NCBI GenBank assembly: GCA_002457475.1
Contig: NTJK01000015.1
Span: forward strand, 1 to 13,480
Source: Pelagibacterales bacterium MED-G43
GTDB lineage: Bacteria > Pseudomonadota > Alphaproteobacteria > Pelagibacterales > Pelagibacteraceae
Length of the DNA: 13,480 nt
Direction: 5' to 3'
The translations under genes and the position numbers were made by a program. Under the pieces are notes generated by a model that was not told where the DNA came from, searched no databases, and was given only the letters and a program-made list of their open reading frames with translations. Each line of letters starts with the position of its first letter. Position 1 is the first letter of the stretch. Shown here piece by piece: positions 7,039-13,480 of this stretch.

Positions 7039-7591
7039 ACAAAGCAAATATAAGTTTTGCCCTACCATATTTCTTAATAAAAATTATTTTAAGTAATTTA
7101 TCTAGGGAGTCGGAAGATTTATTTTCTCTATGAATTATTACTAAATGGTTTTGTTCAACTATTCTATACTTTTTAATCAAATTAAGATTTTCAACATACT
7201 TTTTATCAGCATAAGGAGGATCTAAAAAAAAAATGTTAAATTTTTCCTTTTTTAAAATAACTAAAGTATCTTCAATTTTATTATTAATTATTTTTGTTTT
7301 ATTAAGAATGGAGTGATCGGTTAAATTTTTTTTTAAAACATTTACCGCGCTCTTATCTTCTTCTATAAACACAACTTTTTTAGCTCCTCTAGAAATACAT
7401 TCTATCCCAAAAGAGCCAATACCAGAGTATAAGTCTAAGATTTTGGCATTATCAATTTTTATATTAAGTTGATTAGAATGTTGAATAATATTAAATAAAT
7501 TTTCTTTTACCACATCCTTCAATGGTCTTGTTCTTAAATTTTTTAAATATTTAATTGATTTTCCTTTTAAAAAGCCACTGATAATTCTCAT
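7031..7591 (-). CDS. rsmD: 16S rRNA (guanine-966-N2)-methyltransferase RsmD
   Basis: A SAM-dependent methyltransferase that modifies G966 of 16S rRNA in the small ribosomal subunit. The 186-residue protein begins MRIISGFLKG, the family start, followed by RTRPLKDVVKENLF (20-33). The Rossmann SAM site is LDLYSGIGSFG (52-62), and the catalytic N6/N2-type motif is DPPY (124-127). It ends with YGRAKLIF, matching the typical YGxxxL C-terminal strand. The reading frame is open 8 codons further upstream (to 7615), but that extension lies inside purD; the start at 7591 gives the canonical N-terminus and makes a TAATG junction with the purD stop. It is co-transcribed downstream of purD. Its 3' end overlaps the 3' end of pgi by 8 nt, so the two converge without a terminator between them. 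Confidence 0.92.
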   Translation of the reverse strand: MRIISGFLKGKSIKYLKNLRTRPLKDVVKENLFNIIQHSNQLNIKIDNAKILDLYSGIGSFGIECISRGAKKVVFIEEDKSAVNVLKKNLTDHSILNKTKIINNKIEDTLVILKKEKFNIFFLDPPYADKKYVENLNLIKKYRIVEQNHLVIIHRENKSSDSLDKLLKIIFIKKYGRAKLIFALFT

Positions 7592-8859
7592 TATTGATTG
7601 TTTATCACTTTCCACCCAATATCTTTTCTATAAAAACCATCTTTCCAATTTAATTTTTTAATTATAGTTACAATTCTTTTTCTTATTTTAAGAAAATTAT
7701 TACCAGTAGATGTAATATTTAAAACTCTTCCACCATTTGAAATAATTTTTCCATCTCTATGTTCGGTACCAGCATGAAATAAAAAATCCTTTTGCGATAA
7801 ATCAATTTTATTTAAATTTTTAATAATTTTATTTTTCTTATATTTACCAGGATAACCCTTCGAACATATTACTATTGTCATACTTTTATCTTTTTTCCAT
7901 TCCATTTTTATTTTATGCAGTTTATTTTCAATAGCACTAGTTATAACTTTTAAAAAATCAGTCTTTAATCTTGGCAATATTACCTGACATTCAGGATCAC
8001 CCATTCTTACATTGTACTCAATTAAATAAGGTTCATTATTTTTAATCATTAATCCAACGTATAAAAATCCATTGTATGGACTTTTTTTCTTTTTTAAGGC
8101 TAAAAGAGTTGGTTTGATTATTTTAGATAATATTTTTTTTTCAAGCTCTCTATTTATAATTGGAGCTGGCGAATACGCCCCCATGCCACCAGTGTTGGGA
8201 CCTTTATCTTTTTCGAAAACTCTTTTATGGTCTTGAGCAGTTCCAAAAAATTTAAAATTTTTATCATCTACAACTAAAAAATAACTTGCCTCCTCACCAT
8301 CCAAAAATTCTTCAAGAATAAGTTTATTTGATGATTTAAATTTTCCATTTATAATTTCATTAGAAACATCAATCGCTTTTTTTCTTGTCTCGCAAATCGT
8401 AACACCTTTTCCTGCAGCTAAACCATCTGCTTTAACAACAATAGGAAAATCACATTTATTTAAAAAATCTCTTACTTGTTTTTTATTATTGCAAATCTTG
8501 AATCGAGCAGTTGGGATATTATTTCTAAAGCAAAGATTTTTCATGAATGCCTTAGAACCTTCTAACTTAGCTGCGTATCTATTTGGACCAAAAACTTTGA
8601 TTTTTTCTCTCTTTAGGAAATCCACTAGCCCTTTGACTAAAGGCTCTTCTGGCCCTACTAAAACTAAATCGATTCTATAAGATTTAATTAAAGAAAGTAT
8701 TTTTTTAAAATCTAAAATGTCTACATCTATATTTGTTGCGAATTGTAATGTTCCTGCATTTCCAGGAAAACAGAAAATTTCATTAATTTTTTTTGAATTA
8801 TATAATGCTTTACATAAAGCATGTTCCCTTCCACCACTACCAATTAACCCAATATTCAT
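7591..8859 (-). CDS. purD: Phosphoribosylamine-glycine ligase (GAR synthetase)
   Basis: Catalyses the second step of de novo purine synthesis, joining glycine to 5-phosphoribosylamine with ATP. The 422-residue length is standard. The N-terminal domain opens MNIGLIGSGGREHAL (GSGGREHAL at 7-15). The ATP-grasp region has VVKADGLAAGKGV (141-153), GPNTGGMGAYSPAP (220-233) and the metal/ATP-binding EYNVRMGDPE (281-290). The C-terminal domain carries HRDGKIISNGGRVLNIT (367-383). The start at 8859 gives the family N-terminus but has no Shine-Dalgarno; only 28 bp separate it from the divergent DUF2093 gene. The stop codon shares one base with the rsmD start, so rsmD translation is probably coupled to it. 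No other purine gene is in the window. Confidence 0.97.
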   Translation of the reverse strand: MNIGLIGSGGREHALCKALYNSKKINEIFCFPGNAGTLQFATNIDVDILDFKKILSLIKSYRIDLVLVGPEEPLVKGLVDFLKREKIKVFGPNRYAAKLEGSKAFMKNLCFRNNIPTARFKICNNKKQVRDFLNKCDFPIVVKADGLAAGKGVTICETRKKAIDVSNEIINGKFKSSNKLILEEFLDGEEASYFLVVDDKNFKFFGTAQDHKRVFEKDKGPNTGGMGAYSPAPIINRELEKKILSKIIKPTLLALKKKKSPYNGFLYVGLMIKNNEPYLIEYNVRMGDPECQVILPRLKTDFLKVITSAIENKLHKIKMEWKKDKSMTIVICSKGYPGKYKKNKIIKNLNKIDLSQKDFLFHAGTEHRDGKIISNGGRVLNITSTGNNFLKIRKRIVTIIKKLNWKDGFYRKDIGWKVINNQ

Positions 8860-8866
8860 TTATGTT

Positions 8867-8881
8867 TATATATTGTATAAT
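8867..8881. promoter_or_regulatory. Back-to-back -10-like elements between purD and the DUF2093 gene
   Basis: The 28-bp divergent spacer 8860-8887 holds a perfect TATAAT on the plus strand at 8876-8881 and TATATA on the minus strand (complement of 8867-8872). The plus element ends 6 nt before the ATG at 8888, and the minus element ends 7 nt before the purD ATG at 8859. Any transcript starting a normal distance from these would begin at or next to the start codon. Neither gene has a Shine-Dalgarno. No convincing -35 hexamer is visible, and in such AT-rich DNA a chance TATAAT is possible. Confidence 0.45.
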
Positions 8882-8887
8882 TTATCG

Positions 8888-9082
8888 ATGTTAAAAAAAA
8901 AAGCTAAACTTATTTTTAAACACAATTATTTTGAAATCGTGGAAGAAGGCGACCATGTACTTTGCTCAATAACCGGTAAAGAGATCCCTTTACAAAATTT
9001 AAACTACTGGAATGTAGACTTGCAAGAAGCATATTTTTCACCGATAGAAGCGAATGAACGTTTTAAGAGTCTTAAAAGATAA
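8888..9082 (+). CDS. DUF2093 family small protein (64 aa), function unknown
   Basis: A 64-residue conserved hypothetical protein. It carries the pattern EGDHVLCSITGKEIPL (20-35), then LNYWNVDLQEAY (38-49), which fits DUF2093 (GxxVxCAVTGxxIPLxxLxYWxVxxQEAY), a small family found mainly in Alphaproteobacteria. There is no signal peptide or membrane segment, so it should be cytosolic. The single Cys26 and the CxxTG turn are its most distinctive residues. The start at 8888 was chosen because the conserved region begins soon after; the frame is open further upstream, but that part is the reverse of purD. No Shine-Dalgarno precedes the ATG, while a TATAAT ends 6 nt upstream. It is a lone plus-strand gene squeezed between divergent purD and the convergent acyltransferase, whose stop lies 5 nt beyond. 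No function is known to me. Confidence 0.82.
   Translation: MLKKKAKLIFKHNYFEIVEEGDHVLCSITGKEIPLQNLNYWNVDLQEAYFSPIEANERFKSLKR
9061..9077 (+). terminator. Weak hairpin at the 3' end of the DUF2093 gene, possible terminator
   Basis: A perfect inverted repeat, TTTTAAG-AGT-CTTAAAA, could form a 7-bp stem with a 3-nt loop. A run of five T's follows at 9085-9089, 7 nt after the stem. The stem is nearly all A-T, lies inside the coding region, and the T-run is not adjacent, so termination would be weak. It is the only hairpin-plus-T arrangement I noticed near this gene's end. Confidence 0.25.
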
Positions 9083-9087
9083 AGTTT

Positions 9088-9945
9088 TTATTTCCATCTG
9101 TTATGTGTCCAAATCCATTGTCCTGGATTTCTAATAATCATTTTTTCTAACACGGTATTTAGTTTTTCAGTCAGTTTTATCTTATTTGCATAAAGTTTTG
9201 GATTAATTGGACTATTAAATTCAATATCAAATTTTCCATCGTTTATTCTTTTAATAAAAACAGGAATAATTTCTAAATCATATTTAAATGCAAGCTGGGC
9301 TGGCAATGTGGTAGTTAGAGCCAAGTTGTTAAAAAATTTTATTTTTTCACCTTCGCTTACTCTTTGATCAATCATCAAAGCTACACTAAAATCTTTTTGT
9401 ATGTATTCAATTGCTTTCCTTACACCACCAAAACCTTTTTTTATATAATTTTTGCAAACATATTTTTCTCTTAAATAATCCATTAATGGATTTAAGAAAA
9501 TGTTATTTAGTGGTCTATAAATAGCAGCAAGTTTAATATTTTTTTTTGTAATTTCCATTGTCATTAGCTCATAATTAGCAAAATGACCTGAAACAAAAAT
9601 TACTGGTTTATTTTTTTTCTTAATATTATTTAAAATAGATTCGTTTATAATATTAATATGTGAATTATTTTTTTTAAAATAGTTCAGAAAAATGTACTCG
9701 ATGAAAGTCATTCCATAATTTTTCCACATATTTTTGAATATTTTATTAGCCTCATGCTCTGAAATGTTTTCTGAGTAAATATTTAAATTTTTTTCAAATA
9801 TTTTTTTTGATTTAAATAATGGTCCCAAAATTAAAAAAATCATTGAAAAAATCTTTCTACTTAAGAAAATTCCTACAAGACGACCAAATATAAAAAAAAG
9901 AAATATTAATAATGATTGGATTAAATATGTAATTTTTTTAATCAT
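9088..9945 (-). CDS. LpxL/HtrB-like lipid A acyltransferase (285 aa)
   Basis: An inner-membrane lysophospholipid-type acyltransferase of the LpxL/LpxM (HtrB) family, which adds a secondary acyl chain to the Kdo-lipid A precursor on the cytoplasmic face. An N-terminal hydrophobic segment (about residues 5-28) anchors it. The HX4E catalytic motif is SGHFANYEL, with His121 and Glu126. Further family blocks are IDQRV (192-196), KFFNNLALTTTLPAQLA (203-219) and the C-terminal NPGQWIWTHNRWK (273-285). The length is slightly below the usual 290-320. The start at 9945 overlaps the lpxK stop by 8 nt, so it is the last gene of the msbA-waaA-lpxK operon, which supports the lipid A role. Whether it acts at the LpxL or LpxM position, and with which acyl chain, cannot be told, so no symbol is given. 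Confidence 0.87.
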   Translation of the reverse strand: MIKKITYLIQSLLIFLFFIFGRLVGIFLSRKIFSMIFLILGPLFKSKKIFEKNLNIYSENISEHEANKIFKNMWKNYGMTFIEYIFLNYFKKNNSHINIINESILNNIKKKNKPVIFVSGHFANYELMTMEITKKNIKLAAIYRPLNNIFLNPLMDYLREKYVCKNYIKKGFGGVRKAIEYIQKDFSVALMIDQRVSEGEKIKFFNNLALTTTLPAQLAFKYDLEIIPVFIKRINDGKFDIEFNSPINPKLYANKIKLTEKLNTVLEKMIIRNPGQWIWTHNRWK

Positions 9946-10870
9946 AAACTTTTAAAATTTTATTCAAAAATTTTTTTTTATTTTTTATTTCAAAAGAAAG
10001 TTTTAAGTAATTTAAATTTTTTAAATTAAATTTTTTTAATTTAAAATAATCTTTTTCTGTCATAATTAATTCACAGTTATTTCTTTTGGCTTCATTTAAT
10101 ATAGAAAGAATTTCATTTTTTTTAAATTGGTAGTGGTCTGGAAAAATTAATTTTTTTTCGATTCTCATATTTAACTCTGAAAGTAATTTGAAGAAATTGT
10201 GTGGATTTCCTATTCCTGCAATTGCTATTAATTTTTTTCCTCTAAATTGTTTTGAGTTTATTGGCTTGTAACTTGAGTAAAAAATATTTAATTTTTTGTT
10301 AATTCCTAAAATCTTTTTTTCAAATTTAGCGTTTTTTTTCCCATTGATTAAAATCAAATCAACTTCTTTTAAACTATTTAAGCTTTCCCTCAAAGGACCC
10401 GCAGGCAAAATTAATCCATTTCCTTCAAGTTGATTATGATTAAAACAAATTATGTTTAAATTCTTTTTAATACTACAATCTTGAAATCCATCATCTAGAA
10501 TGATTGTATTAAATTTTTTTTTTTCAGCTTCTCGTATTCCTCTATGTCTATTGTTATTTAATATAAGATTCTTAAATTTTTTTTTTATTAAGCGGTACTC
10601 ATCTTCATGCGCAGCATAAAATTTACGTAAAATCACTGGCTTTTTTCTTAATCTAGTTAATTCTTTGGCGACATAAATGCTCGCAGGTGTTTTGCCTGTG
10701 CCTCCTAAATAGATATTTCCGATACAGATAATGGGAATATTAAAATTTTTTTTTAATATTAATTTTTTTCTAAGTAAAACAATTACAAAAAAAACTAATG
10801 AAAAAGGGTATAATATTAGGGACAGAATATTTATTTTTTTATCCCAAAATTCTGGTTTATTGAATGTCAT
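9938..10870 (-). CDS. lpxK: Tetraacyldisaccharide 4'-kinase LpxK
   Basis: Phosphorylates the 4' position of the tetraacyl disaccharide to make lipid IVA on the cytoplasmic face of the inner membrane. A hydrophobic N-terminal segment (14-33) is present, as in the family. The Walker A site is GNIYLGGTGKTP (51-62, Lys60), and DDGFQ (126-130) is followed by LPAGPLRE (155-162). The C-terminal half has FPDHYQF (243-249) and TEKD (271-274). At 310 residues it is near the family norm. Oddity: where most LpxK carry the conserved SRGYG segment after the first strand, this protein has LRKFYAAHEDEY (81-92), a shortened, altered version that keeps the later Asp-Glu. The start overlaps the waaA stop by 14 nt, and the stop overlaps the acyltransferase gene by 8 nt. 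Confidence 0.93.
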   Translation of the reverse strand: MTFNKPEFWDKKINILSLILYPFSLVFFVIVLLRKKLILKKNFNIPIICIGNIYLGGTGKTPASIYVAKELTRLRKKPVILRKFYAAHEDEYRLIKKKFKNLILNNNRHRGIREAEKKKFNTIILDDGFQDCSIKKNLNIICFNHNQLEGNGLILPAGPLRESLNSLKEVDLILINGKKNAKFEKKILGINKKLNIFYSSYKPINSKQFRGKKLIAIAGIGNPHNFFKLLSELNMRIEKKLIFPDHYQFKKNEILSILNEAKRNNCELIMTEKDYFKLKKFNLKNLNYLKLSFEIKNKKKFLNKILKVYD

Positions 10871-12140
10871 TTGGTAATATTTTACTAATATTTTTCATTG
10901 TATCTTTTAAAACTTTTTCTCCTAAATCATTAATTAAATCTGACCTACCATTTTCACTCTTGGTATTATTTTCCAAGTCTTTTAAAAGGAAATCATGCAA
11001 TTCATTTGAATTATTGACTTTTGTTGAGATCCCCTGATTTTCGAAAATGTCATAAATTTCTTTAAAATTATAAACATAAGGTCCGTGATATATCTTGCAA
11101 CCTAATTTAGCAGCCTCGATAGGGTTTTGACCACCTTCTTTTTCTAGTTTTTTAATCAAAGATTTTCCTATAAAAACACTTTTTGCAAAATAAAAATATT
11201 TTTGCATCTCTCCGAAAGTATTAACAATGATAACTTCTTTATTTTCTAAAATTCTTTCATCCTTATTAAGTATTTGAGACTTTAAACTAAAATCTTCACT
11301 GAGCTTTTTAATTTGGTTGACTCTTTTTATATGTCTAGGAAAAATAATTGTTACTATATCCTTGAATTTTTGTTTAATTTTTAAATGAGTTTTTAAACAA
11401 AAAGCCTCTTCACTGTTATGAGTGCTTGCAGCAATCCAAAATCTTTTTTTTAATAAAGTTTGTTCATTCTGGTTAATTATTCGATCTGTATTAATTTTAC
11501 TGAAAAGCTTTATATTGCCATTTAAAATAACATTTTCTATTTTAAGATTATTTAAAAATTCTTTAGTTTCTAAATTTGAGGCTAAAAATAGGTCAATTGA
11601 GCGAAAAATCTTATTCGTTGACTTAGGAAATAGCATCCATCTTTTATAACTTTTTTTTGTTAATCTTGCATTGATAACACACAAAGGTATTTTATTTTCT
11701 TTAGATGTTAATATTAAATTTGGCCAAATTTCAGAGTCAACTAGAAAAATTGCATTTGGTTTCCATAGGTTTAAAAATTTTTTAATAATAAATTTTACAT
11801 CTACCGGAAAAAATCTATGAGTAATGTTATTGAATTTTTTTAACTCGTCGTTCGCTAAATTAGCCGAGCTTAATGTTACAGTGGTTATTAGAAATTGTAT
11901 ATTTTTATAATCTTTATTTAATTCTTCAATAACAGGCAATATACTTTTAAATTCTCCTATACTAGCAGCGTGAAACCAAATGAGTTTCTTTTTAATATTT
12001 CTTTCTACATTAAAGTTTTTTACAAAAATTTTTTCCTTAAATCTCACTTTATCTTCCTTTCCTACAAATCTTCTAAAAAAAATAATAAAAATAAAAATTG
12101 GATAAAGAAGTGTTGTTGTAACTCTATAAAAAAGAATCAT
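10857..12140 (-). CDS. waaA: Kdo transferase WaaA/KdtA (3-deoxy-D-manno-octulosonate transferase)
   Basis: Transfers one or more Kdo sugars from CMP-Kdo to lipid IVA at the inner membrane. An N-terminal hydrophobic anchor (about 8-23) precedes the glycosyltransferase domain. WFHAASIGE (55-63) contains the catalytic-base Glu63, and PVDVKFIIKKFL (112-123), DSEIWPNL (135-142) and AASTHNSEE (237-245) are family blocks, as is PRH (268-270). The C-terminal acceptor/donor site reads FIGKSL (323-328) and GGQNPIEAAKLG (336-347). Most WaaA have GGSL and GGHNPLEPA there, so Gly to Lys and His to Gln changes are visible. The 427-residue length is normal. The ATG lies 5 nt after the msbA stop with no Shine-Dalgarno. 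The msbA-waaA-lpxK order supports the assignment. How many Kdo residues it adds is unknown. Confidence 0.94.
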   Translation of the reverse strand: MILFYRVTTTLLYPIFIFIIFFRRFVGKEDKVRFKEKIFVKNFNVERNIKKKLIWFHAASIGEFKSILPVIEELNKDYKNIQFLITTVTLSSANLANDELKKFNNITHRFFPVDVKFIIKKFLNLWKPNAIFLVDSEIWPNLILTSKENKIPLCVINARLTKKSYKRWMLFPKSTNKIFRSIDLFLASNLETKEFLNNLKIENVILNGNIKLFSKINTDRIINQNEQTLLKKRFWIAASTHNSEEAFCLKTHLKIKQKFKDIVTIIFPRHIKRVNQIKKLSEDFSLKSQILNKDERILENKEVIIVNTFGEMQKYFYFAKSVFIGKSLIKKLEKEGGQNPIEAAKLGCKIYHGPYVYNFKEIYDIFENQGISTKVNNSNELHDFLLKDLENNTKSENGRSDLINDLGEKVLKDTMKNISKILPNDIQ

Positions 12141-12145
12141 TCTAA

Positions 12146-13480
12146 TTACTTTATTTGTTTTTGATATAATGATTTGTAAGTTTCACAATTATTTATTAAA
12201 TAATCATGGTTTCCAGAGTTAATCACTTTTCCTCGATTTAAAACAAAGATTTTATCAGCATTATGAATTGTCGACATACGATGTGCAATTACTAAAGTTG
12301 TTTTATTCTTTGTTAAATTCAATATTGCGTTCTGAATTATTTCCTCAGAGTCCGCATCCAAAGAAGACGTTGCTTCATCCAGAAGAATAATAGGAGATTC
12401 TTTTAAGACAGCTCTTGCAATTGATATTCTTTGTTTTTGTCCACCAGAAAGCCTAACTCCATTTTCCCCAATAAATGTATCATATTTCTCAGGGAGTTTA
12501 TCGATAAATTCATCTGCAGCAGCAAATTTACATGCATTTCTAATTTCTTCTTCTGAAGCATTTTCCGTAGCGTAAGAAATATTATTTTTTATTGTATCAT
12601 CAAATAAAATAACATCTTGACTAACTAGTGAAAGATTTTTTCTTAACGAGTTTAGCGTGACACTTTTAATGTCTTGACCATCTATTTTGATCGATCCTTC
12701 TTGTGGGTCATAAAATCTCGGCAAAAGGTTAAATATAGTACTTTTACCTGCTCCACTATGGCCGACAAAAGCAGTCATAGCATTACCTATTATTTTTAAA
12801 TTTAAATCAATAACAGCTTTTTCATTGGTATTTTCATAATTAAAATTTACTTTTTGAAATTCAATTTCAGATTTTTTAATAATTAATTCAGGAAGATTTT
12901 TATTGTTTGAAACATGAATTTTTTTGTCAATAACAGAGCTAATTCTTTTAAAAGCCGCCGCACCTTGATAAGCAGTCATATTTAAAGTAGCTAAAGACCT
13001 TATTGGTTGATAAGCCAGCATCATTGCAGCTAAAAAAGAAAAGAAGTTATTAACACCAAGCTCACCGGAAGAAATAAGTTTTCCTGAAAAAATTATAAAG
13101 CCTGCAATCATGAATCCAGTTAAAGTCTCCATAATAGGTGTTGCTCTAATCATAATACTACCAATTTTGATATTTTTTTTAACTAAATCATCAATAACTT
13201 TTCCTGCTTTAGAATTTTCTTTATCTTCTTTTTGATAAATTCTAATCATTTTTGAAGCTTTTAAAATTTCAGATAAAAAAGATGCAAGAATTCCTGATGA
13301 CTCTCCAGCTTTACCAGTAGCTTTCCCCACCCTTTTTGCTAAAGATTTTGCTAAAGTTCCTGCAAAAGGTATCATAAATATTGCAAACAAGGCCAACTTC
13401 CAATTTTGGTAAAACATTAATGACACCAAAGCTATCGTCGTGAAACTATCTTTCATGATATTCAAAACTCCAGTGCTTAC
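12146..13480 (-). CDS. msbA: MsbA-type lipid A ABC exporter, C-terminal part (N-terminus beyond window)
   Basis: An inner-membrane half-transporter that as a homodimer flips lipid A-core across the membrane using ATP. 444 residues are visible; the frame is open to the right edge, reading VSTGV before the first Met at 13465, so that Met is internal and roughly 130-150 N-terminal residues are missing. Membrane segments of the exporter domain lie near visible residues 15-40 and 118-158. The nucleotide-binding domain has Walker A GHSGAGKST (240-248), Q-loop Gln288, signature LSGGQ (344-348), Walker B ILLDE (365-369) and H-loop His400. It is the promoter-proximal known gene of the lipid A operon, followed after 5 nt by waaA. 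Other lipid or peptide exporters share this fold; the waaA-lpxK context makes MsbA the best call. Confidence 0.9.
   Translation of the reverse strand, partial: VSTGVLNIMKDSFTTIALVSLMFYQNWKLALFAIFMIPFAGTLAKSLAKRVGKATGKAGESSGILASFLSEILKASKMIRIYQKEDKENSKAGKVIDDLVKKNIKIGSIMIRATPIMETLTGFMIAGFIIFSGKLISSGELGVNNFFSFLAAMMLAYQPIRSLATLNMTAYQGAAAFKRISSVIDKKIHVSNNKNLPELIIKKSEIEFQKVNFNYENTNEKAVIDLNLKIIGNAMTAFVGHSGAGKSTIFNLLPRFYDPQEGSIKIDGQDIKSVTLNSLRKNLSLVSQDVILFDDTIKNNISYATENASEEEIRNACKFAAADEFIDKLPEKYDTFIGENGVRLSGGQKQRISIARAVLKESPIILLDEATSSLDADSEEIIQNAILNLTKNKTTLVIAHRMSTIHNADKIFVLNRGKVINSGNHDYLINNCETYKSLYQKQIK

Noticed and set aside
7592..7615. An 8-codon N-terminal extension of rsmD
   Set aside because: It lies in the purD coding region; MRIISG at 7591 is the family start and forms a TAATG coupling.
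7900..8700. Plus-strand open frames inside purD, such as 8489-8680
   Set aside because: They are shadows of a complete and strongly conserved minus-strand PurD.
8717..8887. A 57-codon upstream extension of the DUF2093 frame
   Set aside because: This part is antisense to the purD 5' end and does not belong to the conserved DUF2093 region; the ATG at 8888 sits just before the conserved core.

Overview
The window looks like core chromosome of a very AT-rich alphaproteobacterium with a streamlined genome, most likely a SAR11 (Pelagibacterales)-type marine bacterium. The reasons are a base and codon composition dominated by A/T (Lys, Asn, Ile, Phe and long poly-A/poly-T runs), almost no intergenic DNA, and three protein families largely known from Alphaproteobacteria: the TIGR01459-type HAD hydrolase, a DUF3035/BamF-like lipoprotein and DUF2093. 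The species assignment is inferred from sequence character only; no search was run.

Layout from left to right. (1) Positions 1-448, minus strand: groES-groEL, with groEL cut by the window edge, behind a clear heat-shock (RpoH/sigma-32-type) promoter. (2) Positions 581-7038, plus strand: six genes that overlap or lie 1 nt apart: HAD hydrolase, ribF, ileS, lspA, a BamF-like lipoprotein and pgi. This is almost certainly one transcription unit, divergent from groESL. (3) Positions 7031-8859, minus strand: purD then rsmD, coupled through a TAATG junction; the rsmD 3' end overlaps the pgi 3' end. (4) Positions 8888-9082, plus strand: a 64-codon DUF2093 gene divergent from purD across only 28 bp. 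(5) Positions 9088-13480, minus strand: msbA (5' end beyond the window), waaA/kdtA, lpxK and a LpxL/HtrB-like acyltransferase, a lipid A / Kdo assembly and export operon read right to left.

How the genes work together. The groESL pair is the chaperonin. The long plus-strand operon mixes FMN/FAD synthesis, Ile-tRNA charging, the lipoprotein signal peptidase, a small lipoprotein that the pathway would mature, and phosphoglucose isomerase. The right-hand operon makes and moves the lipid A core: LpxK adds the 4'-phosphate, WaaA adds Kdo, the LpxL-like enzyme adds a secondary acyl chain and MsbA flips the product across the inner membrane. So both flanks contribute to the outer envelope.

I found no RNA gene, CRISPR array, insertion sequence, phage gene, toxin-antitoxin pair or defence system, and no gap longer than 300 bases. 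I do not see a previously undescribed system. The observations worth a second look are local: the heat-shock promoter, a possible leaderless divergent gene pair, divergent motifs in LpxK, WaaA and RibF, and the BamF-like lipoprotein beside its predicted peptidase.
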